From the IMG/VR virus record IMGVR_UViG_3300025466_000089, positions 1 through 40,265 of that record: a stretch of DNA of 40,265 nucleotides; one strand, 5' to 3'. Source of the DNA: a virus. A model generated the notes under the pieces. The model saw only the letters and a list, made by a program, of their open reading frames with translations, was not told the DNA's origin and ran no database searches. Shown one piece after another: positions 30,539-38,161 of the stretch; position 1 is the stretch's first letter, and each line of letters starts with the position of its first letter. A program made the translations under genes and the position numbers.

Positions 30539-31143
30539 ATGCACGAATTTCAACAGATTTACATTTTACTGCTGGCATATACCACAACGGAGCAGTGCAA
30601 ATGAACTCGTACATTCTTAAACTTTGGATGATGACACGCACAACAGATCCAGAAAGTCACAACATTGCATTTGAAAGAATCAAGTATTTTGTATACAACT
30701 GTATTGACAGTTCTATAATGATCAGCAGCGAATATCAGGAAACGTTTCAAAAATTCCTCAATGCAGGTTTGAGAATCACTACCATGCCCACTGACCCTGT
30801 TGATCAGCTGATAGGCATTATGTTATACTACAAACTTAACGCTATTATGGAAGGCCGAATTACCATAGCAGAAACAGAAATCAGCAGCGTTATGGGCGAT
30901 TCCATGGTATACCTACACAACGAATTAGAAAATCCAGAAATAGAAAACCGCCCCAATTGGTGGACTTCTGCTGAAATTGATCAGTGTGATTATAGCCTGG
31001 CTGAATTCAACAAAGTGGTAGAGATGCCAGATTCTCGAGGCTGGAGAGAATTAGATCTTTCGTGGCCAGTGGGCGCCGATGATGCAGATTTTGGAAACAC
31101 AATAGTATTTGCAGACTTTAACAAAAACAATGCAACAGAATAA
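30535..31143 (+). CDS. Conserved phage protein, unknown function
   Basis: 202 residues, no membrane segment, mixed fold: MNARISTDLHFTAGIYHNGA, then helical repeats and an acidic C-terminus containing SWPVGADDADFGNTIVFADF. No motif recognised. Overlaps both neighbours (4 nt and 14 nt). Confidence 0.72.
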   Translation: MNARISTDLHFTAGIYHNGAVQMNSYILKLWMMTRTTDPESHNIAFERIKYFVYNCIDSSIMISSEYQETFQKFLNAGLRITTMPTDPVDQLIGIMLYYKLNAIMEGRITIAETEISSVMGDSMVYLHNELENPEIENRPNWWTSAEIDQCDYSLAEFNKVVEMPDSRGWRELDLSWPVGADDADFGNTIVFADFNKNNATE

Positions 31144-31654
31144 ATTTGGTGAGATGATATTCAACGAAACAGATGTTTGTGATCTGTTGATGCAAGGTCG
31201 TGAAATTGAAAGTTTAAAAGGTATGCTAGTCGATAGTTCTGTAGATATTGAACGTGTGGTTGAATTTGTTGAACATTTTCCAAATACCATAGTGTATCGT
31301 AGATTCGACGAACATAAAGCAATAACTGTGCCAGATTGGGATACCCTTCAACAACACACATGGTTTATGCCTGAGTCATATCAACAGCTGGACATTGCCC
31401 AATACATTTTAAATTTGTGTACCAACGAATCTGAACTACAAAGATGTGGCGAAGAATTATTGTTGTACCAGGAACACAATTTATTTTCACTTTTACAATA
31501 TTTGAAATATCTTGTAGATGTAATGACTCAAAATCGAGTCATCTGGGGCGTGGGCCGAGGATCAAGCGTGTCAAGTTTTGTACTGTATAAATTAGGTGTA
31601 CATAAAATTGACAGTTTATATTACAATTTAGACGTAAAAGAATTTTTGCGTTAA
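31130..31654 (+). CDS. DNA polymerase III alpha (DnaE)-like fragment protein
   Basis: 174 residues. The C-terminal about 55 residues (YLKYLVDVMTQNRVIWGVGR, GSSVSSFVLYKLGVHKIDSL and YYNLDVKEFLR) match the bacterial replicase alpha-subunit core segment 'GxGRGS..gSLvaY.LgIT.iDpl.y.L.FERFL'. The protein ends before the catalytic PDxDxD motif, so it cannot polymerise. The N-terminal 120 residues are helical. The start at 31130 overlaps the previous gene by 14 nt; a TTG at 31109 is possible. It might act as a structural subunit, decoy or remnant. Confidence 0.75.
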   Translation: MQQNKFGEMIFNETDVCDLLMQGREIESLKGMLVDSSVDIERVVEFVEHFPNTIVYRRFDEHKAITVPDWDTLQQHTWFMPESYQQLDIAQYILNLCTNESELQRCGEELLLYQEHNLFSLLQYLKYLVDVMTQNRVIWGVGRGSSVSSFVLYKLGVHKIDSLYYNLDVKEFLR

Positions 31655-31657
31655 ATA
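31652..31657 (+). promoter_or_regulatory. Late-type promoter box TAAATA
   Basis: GTTAAATATAC overlaps the previous stop and begins 27 nt before the ATG at 31679. Confidence 0.5.
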
Positions 31658-31678
31658 TACAAACTTAAAGGAATCAAC

Positions 31679-32170
31679 ATGACTAGTAGAACATACAAAA
31701 CTGCCCAGGGCAAAATAGTTGATCTAGGACAACTTATTTTACAAAATGAAAATGTCCGAGCCGTAGGAAATATGAATGTAAATTCTCGTGGGGACAGATT
31801 GGATAGTTCAAACAACATAATTGATTCTAAAAATCAACAAGTTCAAAGGCAGCATCTTAGGCAAATTGCCAGTAATGTAACTGACCGTACAGTTCATGCC
31901 AGTAATATACATGCCAAGCAAAAGGCAGACCCAGTGGTAGAATCTTCTACAGTGGATATTGATCCTGTTGAAACTGCTCCTGTTGAAACTGCTCCTGTTG
32001 AAACTGCTCCTGTTGAAACTGCGGAATCAGTTGAAATTCAGTCCAATCTGCCAGACACACCACGAGGCGGTTTGGCCGCTGCTATTGCTAGGTCTAGAAC
32101 AATAGTGCAAGAAAAAGAAAAAACTACCAAAGAAATTAGGCAATTTAAACCCGGAGTCAATAAGATTTAA
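31679..32170 (+). CDS. Phage protein with PVETA repeats, unknown function
   Basis: 163 residues. The conserved-looking N-terminus MTSRTYKTAQGKIVDLGQLI with NENVRAVGNMNVNSRGDRLD resembles a T4-like phage protein of unknown role. The middle contains PVETA four times from a 15-bp perfect repeat (about 31964-32020). The C-terminal RGGLAAAIARSRTIVQEKEK is basic. AAAGGAATC precedes the ATG, behind a late-type box, so late expression and a virion role are possible. Confidence 0.75.
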   Translation: MTSRTYKTAQGKIVDLGQLILQNENVRAVGNMNVNSRGDRLDSSNNIIDSKNQQVQRQHLRQIASNVTDRTVHASNIHAKQKADPVVESSTVDIDPVETAPVETAPVETAPVETAESVEIQSNLPDTPRGGLAAAIARSRTIVQEKEKTTKEIRQFKPGVNKI

Positions 32171-32172
32171 CC

Positions 32173-32562
32173 ATGTCAAAATTAGCATTTCAACCTCATC
32201 AACTTACACAAAGCCAAATTCATCCGCTGAACAACAGTGTTATTGTTTCAGACATGATTTTTGATCAACGTATTACCAGTTCGGGTATTATCCTGCCTAA
32301 TGATAACGGTACAGGATCTGGGATTAGGCCCAGATGGGGTCAAGTTTATGCAGTAGGTCCCAAACAGACTGATGTCACAGTGGGGCAATGGATATGCGTT
32401 GCCCACGGAAGATGGACTCGTGGCATAGATATCCAAGACGAAAATGGTAGACAAACCATACGCAGAATTGATCCAAATGATATCCTAATGGTCAGTGACG
32501 AGTTGCCACAAGACGATACCATGAGCGATGCAGTAAATGTGGCCAAAAAAACCCGAGATTGA
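32173..32562 (+). CDS. GroES-like co-chaperonin (gp31-type)
   Basis: 129 residues. NNSVIVSDMIFDQRITSSGI followed by ILPNDNGTGSGIRPRWGQVY, AVGPKQTDVTVGQWICVAHG and IRRIDPNDILMV follows the GroES fold (beta-barrel with mobile loop at ITSSGIILP). T4 gp31 replaces GroES to let GroEL fold the major capsid protein; the same role is inferred here. Two nt separate it from the previous gene; it has no strong Shine-Dalgarno. The C-terminal about 20 residues are an extension. Confidence 0.85.
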   Translation: MSKLAFQPHQLTQSQIHPLNNSVIVSDMIFDQRITSSGIILPNDNGTGSGIRPRWGQVYAVGPKQTDVTVGQWICVAHGRWTRGIDIQDENGRQTIRRIDPNDILMVSDELPQDDTMSDAVNVAKKTRD

Positions 32563-32798
32563 CACAACTTTATATGGATTGGGATATGCATGCTATTCAG
32601 CATCAAATTTGGGCCATAAAATATCATGCAACCAGTGGTCGCAATGATGGTTGGACACAGTTTGGCGCCAAACAAGACTTATACAAACTCAAATGGCAAA
32701 TAGAGCAAGCTTTGGCCGACTGCAGCACTTTTATTGGTGAAACTGAGTGGTTGCAAGAACAAGAACAAGAGCGTATAATAAAAATACTAAAATCATGA
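32559..32798 (+). CDS. Small phage protein, unknown function
   Basis: 79 residues if it starts at the TTG at 32559 (TTGA overlap with the previous stop, as in other genes here), or 74 from the ATG at 32574. Helical with many Trp/Gln: MDWDMHAIQHQIWAIKYHAT and LYKLKWQIEQALADCSTF. No family recognised. ATGA overlap with the next gene. Confidence 0.65.
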   Translation: MTQLYMDWDMHAIQHQIWAIKYHATSGRNDGWTQFGAKQDLYKLKWQIEQALADCSTFIGETEWLQEQEQERIIKILKS

Positions 32799-32950
32799 AG
32801 TGCAAGACCTGTAGCAAAGAATATTCACCTAGATGTGATTATCGTCAAGGTCGTTGCCCTCTTCATCCTCCTATTATTCAACTAATCAAAAAACAAAGAC
32901 CAACAACATGCAAGAACTTTGGACGGAAAAGTATAGACCGAACACTCTAG
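32795..32950 (+). CDS. 51-residue Cys-rich zinc-finger-like protein
   Basis: MKCKTCSKEYSPRCDYRQGR then CPLHPP: CxxC plus C...C/H, a compact zinc-binding pattern seen in many phages just before another gene. The start at 32795 forms ATGA with the previous stop. The 3' end overlaps the clamp-loader start by 43 nt. Confidence 0.75.
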   Translation: MKCKTCSKEYSPRCDYRQGRCPLHPPIIQLIKKQRPTTCKNFGRKSIDRTL

Positions 32951-33822
32951 ATGGTTATGTATTTAAAGATTCAGCACAACAAGAACAAATAGCCAGTTGG
33001 GTCCAAACAGGATCAATTCCTCATTTACTATTCAGCGGAGCACCTGGCGTAGGTAAAACTACCCTGGCAAAAATATTGATCAACTTATTAGATATAGATA
33101 GCTATGATGTACTAGAAATCAATGCCAGTCGTGAAAACTCCGTAGATACTATTCGTGACAAGATCACAGGCTTTGTACAGACTATGCCTTTTGGACAATT
33201 CAAAGTGGTACTATTGGATGAAGCAGATTATATTAGTCCCAATGGTCAGGCTGCACTACGTGGTGTGATGGAAATGTATCATGCCACTGCTAGATTTATT
33301 TTAACCTGTAATTATCCCAATCGTGTTATTCCTGCATTGCATTCAAGATGTCAAGGATTTCATATTGATCGAATTGACACCACAGAATTCACTGCCAGGA
33401 TTGCCACAGTGCTGGTAGAAGAATCCATTGAATTTGATCTAGACACATTGGACACTTATGTGAGATCAACATATCCTGATTTACGCAAATGTTTGAACAA
33501 TTGTCAAATGAATTCTGCCACTGGCATCTTGATCGCACCACAAGGCAATGTCAGCAGTCAAGACTGGAAATTGTCAGCAGTAGATTTGTTCAAGTCTGGA
33601 CGCATACTTGAAGCAAGAAAACTCATGTGCGCCAATGCTCGCGCAGAAGAAATGGAAGAAATGTTTCGTTGGTTGTACGATAATTTAGACTTGTGGGGTA
33701 CAGATCAAGAAACACAAGATCGTGCAATTATTGCGATTCGTCAAGGATATGTTAATGTTCCAATGGTTGCTGATCAAGAGATCAATTTGAGTGCAACATT
33801 GTGTGAGTTAGCAAGACTATGA
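32908..33822 (+). CDS. Sliding-clamp loader large subunit (gp44-type, RFC-like AAA+)
   Basis: 304 residues. WTEKYRP opens the RFC/gp44 family. Walker A GAPGVGKT (44-51), Walker B LLDEAD near 100, sensor-1-like FILTCNYPNR, and SRC near residue 150 are all present, followed by the C-terminal collar domain. ATP-driven loading of the sliding clamp for phage replication is established for this family. The start at 32908 gives MQELWTEKYRP; an ATG at 32854 would add 18 unrelated residues. In T4 a small subunit gp62 accompanies gp44; none is evident here. ATGA overlap with the next gene. Confidence 0.92.
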   Translation: MQELWTEKYRPNTLDGYVFKDSAQQEQIASWVQTGSIPHLLFSGAPGVGKTTLAKILINLLDIDSYDVLEINASRENSVDTIRDKITGFVQTMPFGQFKVVLLDEADYISPNGQAALRGVMEMYHATARFILTCNYPNRVIPALHSRCQGFHIDRIDTTEFTARIATVLVEESIEFDLDTLDTYVRSTYPDLRKCLNNCQMNSATGILIAPQGNVSSQDWKLSAVDLFKSGRILEARKLMCANARAEEMEEMFRWLYDNLDLWGTDQETQDRAIIAIRQGYVNVPMVADQEINLSATLCELARL

Positions 33823-34109
33823 GATACATGACCTTAACTTATTTTAAACGTGCTTCAGGAAAAATTGACGAAGTTATGGCAATTGCCAACAGAGTAAAGC
33901 CACGAGATCTACAAACGGCAAGCATTATACTTGACTTTCGAGAACAAGTTGTGTTAAAATGTGTTATTGACGGCAAAACTATGCCCAAAGAGTGGGATAC
34001 AATCGTGGCCTATTATTACAAACACTATCAAGCAACTATAGAAAGATTATTTAAGGAAAATGGACATGAGCTCGAAATGGAAGAATCTGGATCAACTGAT
34101 CCTGGTTGA
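33819..34109 (+). CDS. Conserved phage protein, unknown function
   Basis: 96 residues. TYFKRASGKIDEVMAIANRV, DLQTASIILDFREQVVLKC and PKEWDTIVAYYYKHYQATIE form a recognisable phage family without known function. It occupies the place of T4 gp62 but does not resemble it in length or sequence, so I do not call it a clamp-loader subunit. The ATG at 33819 overlaps the previous stop; a second in-frame ATG is at 33828. Confidence 0.7.
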   Translation: MRYMTLTYFKRASGKIDEVMAIANRVKPRDLQTASIILDFREQVVLKCVIDGKTMPKEWDTIVAYYYKHYQATIERLFKENGHELEMEESGSTDPG

Positions 34110-34677
34110 CGCAGACGGTGTATTACTTGATTGGGAATATGCATTTAATATCTGGATGCAGGAACATGGATTTGAACAAGTACCGGGCAGTAAATTAAGT
34201 TATGAAATGGACGAACGTTATGGTGTTCCCAAAGAACAAATTCGTAAACTAATTAGACTATTCAATGAAAGTGCTGCAATTGGATTCTTACCAGCATTAC
34301 GTGATGCCATGTATTATGTTAAAAGATTGCATGAAGAACATGGCTATAAATTTCACTGTATCACAAGTTTGAGCACTGATCCTAATGCAGTACGATTGCG
34401 TGAAATGAATTTAGCCAAATTGTTTGGCAAAACAGCATTTGAACGTGTGTTGTGTTTGCCCACTGGTGCTGACAAAAACAAAGCCCTAGAAGAATATAGA
34501 GACACAGGTTGTTGGTGGATCGAAGACAAACCTGTAAATGCCGAAGCAGGATTGGCAGTAGGACTGCGACCTTTAGTTATTGAACATGGTCATAACATGC
34601 ATTATTATCATGAACACATCACGCTGGTAAAAAACTGGCGTGATGTGTATCAGATCATTACCGATCAGTCGGTGTAA
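34060..34677 (+). CDS. HAD-superfamily hydrolase (5'-nucleotidase-like)
   Basis: 205 residues. ILVDADGVLLDW (Asp17, Asp19) is HAD motif I, HCITSLS near residue 105 motif II, a Lys (GADKNKAL) motif III, and WWIEDKPVNAEAG motif IV. HAD enzymes use the first Asp as nucleophile to hydrolyse phosphate esters; phage members often act on deoxynucleotides. Start at 34060 or 34066; AAGGA precedes both. It overlaps the preceding gene by 50 nt, and its 3' end overlaps phoH by 13 nt on the other strand. Confidence 0.82.
   Translation: MDMSSKWKNLDQLILVDADGVLLDWEYAFNIWMQEHGFEQVPGSKLSYEMDERYGVPKEQIRKLIRLFNESAAIGFLPALRDAMYYVKRLHEEHGYKFHCITSLSTDPNAVRLREMNLAKLFGKTAFERVLCLPTGADKNKALEEYRDTGCWWIEDKPVNAEAGLAVGLRPLVIEHGHNMHYYHEHITLVKNWRDVYQIITDQSV
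34614..34648. other. 11-bp inverted repeat at convergent gene ends
   Basis: ACACATCACGC (34614-34624) and GCGTGATGTGT (34638-34648) pair perfectly with a 13-nt loop. On the minus strand it begins 17 nt after the phoH stop codon (34665) and may stabilise or end the phoH mRNA; no T-tract follows. Confidence 0.4.
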
Positions 34678-35399
34678 AGTTTTAATACGGATCCTATGAT
34701 CTCGTGTCGCTGAATATCGCGAGCTGACAACTCGCACAAAGCAATACCATTTACACCCCCTTCCCCCAGTCTTTGACAAAGGTCTAACAGTCCATTGTCG
34801 CCACAACTACGGTCGGCTTGTTCTATGTCTCCAGTGATCACAATTTTGCTGTGTACACCTATACGTGTCATCAGCATCTTGGTCTGGGCGGGTGTTGCAT
34901 TTTGCATTTCATCTGCAATGATCCAGGAGTTCTTGAAAGTTCTACCTCTCATGAACGCCAATGGAGCTATTTCTATCACTTGATCTTCTATCATGCCTGC
35001 AATTTCCTGCGGGCGATAATACTCTCGTAAAACATCTAATAAAGGGCGAGTCCACGGTTCCATTTTGGCAACCAGGTTGCCGGGTAAGAATCCATGTTGT
35101 TCTCCTTCTACTCCTACTGCTGGGCGTGTTAGAACTATGCGTTTACAGTCTCCTTCTTTGAGTGCTTTTACAGCGGCCAACATGGCAAGATAAGTTTTAC
35201 CAGTACCTGCGGGTCCTACTGTGACTACGATGTGTTGCGCTTTATCTTGAAGAGCCAGCACCAAACGTTCCTGATTCCTAGTTCTAGGAATCAAATCTAC
35301 CCTACGCGAGGATATTTTTGGAAGTGCTTGGTTGAAACTTATGGTGTTTTCTACTGGATTCATATGACGATGTGCTTTTGCGGCTCTTTGTCTGCTCAA
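34665..35399 (-). CDS. phoH: PhoH-family ATPase
   Basis: 244 residues. Walker A GPAGTGKT (62-69), PAVGVEGEQHGFLPG (the PhoH signature region), Walker B IIADEMQNA near 166 and ITGDIEQAD near 201 mark a complete PhoH. PhoH proteins are ATPases linked to RNA metabolism or phosphate stress and are extremely common in phages, but their exact role is unsettled. The start is TTG at 35399 with GGAG 8 nt upstream; an internal ATG at 35363 is an alternative. Opposite in strand to its neighbours, with its own late-type box. Confidence 0.93.
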   Translation of the reverse strand: MSRQRAAKAHRHMNPVENTISFNQALPKISSRRVDLIPRTRNQERLVLALQDKAQHIVVTVGPAGTGKTYLAMLAAVKALKEGDCKRIVLTRPAVGVEGEQHGFLPGNLVAKMEPWTRPLLDVLREYYRPQEIAGMIEDQVIEIAPLAFMRGRTFKNSWIIADEMQNATPAQTKMLMTRIGVHSKIVITGDIEQADRSCGDNGLLDLCQRLGEGGVNGIALCELSARDIQRHEIIGSVLKLYTD

Positions 35400-35446
35400 G
35401 TGCTATTCTCCATATGGTTAAATGCCAACAATTGCTGCTGGTAAAG

Positions 35447-35452
35447 TATTTA
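35447..35452 (-). promoter_or_regulatory. Late-type promoter box TAAATA for phoH
   Basis: Minus-strand CCTAAATACTTT lies 53 nt before the phoH TTG, longer than elsewhere. The core CTAAATACT also occurs at 12285. The remaining gap (35453-35558) has no plausible ORF. Confidence 0.45.
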
Positions 35453-35558
35453 GGCCCAGGTGATCAAAAGTTCAGTGGGCATTGATATTTTTTAAAATCG
35501 CACTAAGTATTAGGCTTGGCTACAATATTTTAATAAATTGGTCTTTGATCGACTACGC

Positions 35559-35564
35559 TAAATA
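35559..35564 (+). promoter_or_regulatory. Late-type promoter box TAAATA, leaderless geometry
   Basis: GCTAAATAATC: with T4 late spacing transcription starts at 35570, the A of the ATG. No ribosome site is present. Confidence 0.45.
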
Positions 35565-35569
35565 ATCAT

Positions 35570-36169
35570 ATGGGACTTAAAGATCAAGAATTATTCAAAG
35601 ACCACAGTGATTACTGGCAGGTAGCAGAAAACATCCGTGACATTTACATGTCAGAAGGAAGTTTGCTGAGTCTACTAGACTTTGAACGTGTGCTAGACGA
35701 ATTGGATTTGTATGCTTTTAAAAACTGGGCCATAGGTGAATTAGTTCAAGGTCCAGAAATTGGCAAGTATCGTGTGGGTTGTATTTTTATGTGGCCCGAA
35801 AAACTCATGCCAGATCCACGTGGTGCCAAGCGACTACTACCTTTTGACTGCGAAGTGCGCTACAAAAAAACCAACATGAAGATTCCTGTAAAGATTGAAG
35901 ATCCTAGCGATTTTCGCCCTGGCACACACAAAGCCAAAATTGTAGAGAAAAAAGTTTGGCTGGTAGAAATCGTCATGCCCAAGGCCTTGATGAGTGATAT
36001 ACGTACTGGTTCAGTTGAACTTGAAGATCAAGACATTGATCTGGAAGATCTTGACAGTGCCTACGAGCAAGATCTTGATCAACAAACATTCCAGACTAAA
36101 AATGCACAACAACAAAATGCACAACAACTACAACAACCCGCAGCCATCCAACCCTCAGTGGCTATTTGA
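35570..36169 (+). CDS. Conserved phage protein with Gln-rich tail
   Basis: 199 residues. The core DFERVLDELDLYAFKNWAIG, ELVQGPEIGKYRVGCIFMW, P-rich PEKLMPDPRGAKRLLPF and KIPVKIEDPSDFRPG is characteristic of a phage family with no known function. After residue 155 it becomes acidic, then low-complexity Gln/Asn-rich (QQNAQQLQQPAA). No ribosome site precedes the ATG. The next gene starts inside the Gln-rich part, in another frame. Confidence 0.78.
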   Translation: MGLKDQELFKDHSDYWQVAENIRDIYMSEGSLLSLLDFERVLDELDLYAFKNWAIGELVQGPEIGKYRVGCIFMWPEKLMPDPRGAKRLLPFDCEVRYKKTNMKIPVKIEDPSDFRPGTHKAKIVEKKVWLVEIVMPKALMSDIRTGSVELEDQDIDLEDLDSAYEQDLDQQTFQTKNAQQQNAQQLQQPAAIQPSVAI

Positions 36170-36689
36170 AAGCCTAGGTTACAAGGATCTTGAGGGTTTG
36201 TTAAAACCCACGATCCATGTTGACGAGTTTTCAAGTAAAATGGGCGATGACGATGACATCATTGTGCTTAGTTTTTTTGTACGTGATCAGCAGGCTGCCA
36301 AAGACCTTATGAACTGGTTTGAAAAAGGTTATGACTTTGTGGTTGATGCAGATAAAAGTCCCGGCGAAATTCGCCCCAACCGTTTTTTGGTCTATGTGGA
36401 AATACGTCGACGAAGCACTGCCGCTGGCCATGTAGAAACATTACTAACTGATTTGAATACCTTGACAGAATTTGAGCCAAAAGACTGGATCATGCACTAC
36501 AAAGGAAAAGAAGTTGCTTTCACTAGAGATGCGTTTGAAAACATGGTACCACTGAGTCCCAAGGCATATCGTAAAGTACACGACGAAGATCTCAACGAAG
36601 TCAGAATTGCAGCAGGATTGCCTACCAAATCTATCTACGAAAAAGACGATCCAATAATTCGAGCCATACAAAGCGCTGCAGGAATTTAA
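36102..36689 (+). CDS. Conserved phage protein, unknown function
   Basis: 195 residues from ATG 36102, or 190 from ATG 36117; both lie within the previous gene's tail. Conserved-looking parts: NPQWLFESLGYKDLEGLLKP, TIHVDEFSSKMGDDDDIIVL, LMNWFEKGYDFVVDADKSPG, RPNRFLVYVEI and the C-terminal IAAGLPTKSIYEKDDPIIRA. It is acidic and soluble and looks like a T4-like core protein of unknown role. The overlap with the previous gene (about 50-70 nt) is long, as in some T4-like pairs. Confidence 0.78.
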   Translation: MHNNKMHNNYNNPQPSNPQWLFESLGYKDLEGLLKPTIHVDEFSSKMGDDDDIIVLSFFVRDQQAAKDLMNWFEKGYDFVVDADKSPGEIRPNRFLVYVEIRRRSTAAGHVETLLTDLNTLTEFEPKDWIMHYKGKEVAFTRDAFENMVPLSPKAYRKVHDEDLNEVRIAAGLPTKSIYEKDDPIIRAIQSAAGI

Positions 36690-36721
36690 TCAATATAGGA
36701 TTACAGGCTATATATTTGCCT

Positions 36722-37417
36722 ATGCAGATTAAAAGTTTTGGATGTAGTTTTATTTTTGGCAGTGAATTGGCCGACGATGGTAGGCACAAATCATATGCCA
36801 CCGGCAGTCAACTAACATGGCCGGCATTGCTAGCCAAACACTATAATTATCAATATGCCACGTATGCCAGACCAGGGTCTGGCAACCTGCAAATTCTAGA
36901 AAGACTCATGAGTAATTTAGCAGGAGAAGTCAATGAAAAAATCCTGTGTGTGATTGGTTGGTCATGGATTGATAGATTTGACTACTGTGTTGAAAAACCA
37001 ACTTGGCCCGGCCAACCCTGGGCTACACTTATGCCAATTGATTCAACAGAAACTGCCAAAATCTATTATCGAGACCTGCACTCTGAGCTCAAAGACAAAT
37101 TCCTAAGCTTGTTGTACATCAAACAAGCAATTAATTTGCTCGAACAGAAAAAAATACCGTTCATTATGACGTACATGGATAATTTACTGTTTGACAACCA
37201 GTGGAATACCAGTCCTGCCATAGAAGAATTACAACAACAAATCAAACCTTTTATGACTACTTTTGACGAATTGACCTTTTTGGAGTGGAGCAGAAAACAC
37301 CAATATCCAGAAACCCAAAATTGGCATCCATTGGAGCAGGCACATCAGTCAGCAGCTCAATATATTATTCAGGCTTTAGATAGGAAAAATATAGGCGCTC
37401 ATTGCCATCTCTTTTGA
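36722..37417 (+). CDS. SGNH-hydrolase-like protein
   Basis: 231 residues. SFGCSFIFGSEL places a candidate nucleophile Ser9 in a GxSF block, YARPGSGNLQI gives the second block with its Asn, and NWHPLEQAH near residue 202 has the His of the final block. These form the SGNH/GDSL esterase pattern. Phage members might deacetylate or esterify sugars; the substrate is unknown. Start ATG 36722; TTG at 36716 is possible. Its last 53 nt overlap the opposite-strand methyltransferase. Confidence 0.72.
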   Translation: MQIKSFGCSFIFGSELADDGRHKSYATGSQLTWPALLAKHYNYQYATYARPGSGNLQILERLMSNLAGEVNEKILCVIGWSWIDRFDYCVEKPTWPGQPWATLMPIDSTETAKIYYRDLHSELKDKFLSLLYIKQAINLLEQKKIPFIMTYMDNLLFDNQWNTSPAIEELQQQIKPFMTTFDELTFLEWSRKHQYPETQNWHPLEQAHQSAAQYIIQALDRKNIGAHCHLF

Positions 37418-38093
37418 ATTCCAACAGTTTGAGATTGTATTTTTCTGCAAATTCATTTACTATTTCAAAAGTCCAGTGAAATATATCTACATAAGGCCCA
37501 GTTTTGTGTGCAATACCCGGATTGGCTCTGAGATAAAACTTACCTCCTGGCATTAATAAATCTACACAATGACTGAATCTGGCTTCAATTTCATCCTGGC
37601 TATTGAAATTGATTGATCCCAATGCCAATATATGGTCATGCTTGTGTTTGACTTTATAATCTAAAATATCAACTTCAAAATCAGCACAATTGTTGTATGG
37701 ATCAATACCTATTAAATTTTTAATACGACCTTTGAATGGATGATATCCGCAGCCCACATCTAGTACATTTTGAGGATCTTGTTTGTTGATTTCTTCGACC
37801 AAGGCCCAGCCTGTGTAATCATAATCGCCAGTTCTTGGCTTCCAAATCTCAGCAAAGAAACGATGAGTGTAACGTTCGCTTAGATCAGCCACAATATCTT
37901 CCAGAGTACCCATATAGTCACATGGCAAACTTAATTCGGCTTCTACAGAATCTTTGAATTTTTGATACCTTGCTGGAGTCCAAGGCAATTTGTCAACCAC
38001 AGTATCACGATCAAATATAATATTTTTATATTTGGGTAAATTAAAAGTAGTTTGTAAATTTTTCAACAATAGATTAAAAATTTTTGTGTTCAT
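37365..38093 (-). CDS. SAM-dependent methyltransferase (class I)
   Basis: 242 residues. NVLDVGCGYHPFKG near residue 109 is a class-I SAM-binding motif I, IGIDPYNN the motif II acidic position, ALGSINF a motif IV-like turn, and DLLMPGGKFYLRAN the usual strand-loop before motif VI. Acceptor unknown (small molecule, sugar or lipid). It is transcribed opposite to and between an SGNH gene and a sulfotransferase-like gene, suggesting a shared role in glycan decoration. Confidence 0.82.
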   Translation of the reverse strand: MNTKIFNLLLKNLQTTFNLPKYKNIIFDRDTVVDKLPWTPARYQKFKDSVEAELSLPCDYMGTLEDIVADLSERYTHRFFAEIWKPRTGDYDYTGWALVEEINKQDPQNVLDVGCGYHPFKGRIKNLIGIDPYNNCADFEVDILDYKVKHKHDHILALGSINFNSQDEIEARFSHCVDLLMPGGKFYLRANPGIAHKTGPYVDIFHWTFEIVNEFAEKYNLKLLEFKRDGNERLYFSYLKPE

Positions 38094-38151
38094 AACATTA
38101 TGTAGTTAAAATAAACACTGATTGAATAATTTCTTGACAAAATGGACCCAA

Positions 38152-38157
38152 TAAATA
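38152..38157 (+). promoter_or_regulatory. Late-type promoter box TAAATA, near-leaderless
   Basis: CAATAAATACTT lies 10 nt before the ATG at 38162; T4 late spacing puts transcription start at 38163, within one base of the ATG. Confidence 0.45.
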
Positions 38158-38161
38158 CTTT

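Noticed and set aside
33819-34109. gp62-type clamp loader small subunit
   Set aside because: Position fits, but length and sequence pattern do not match what I know of gp62.
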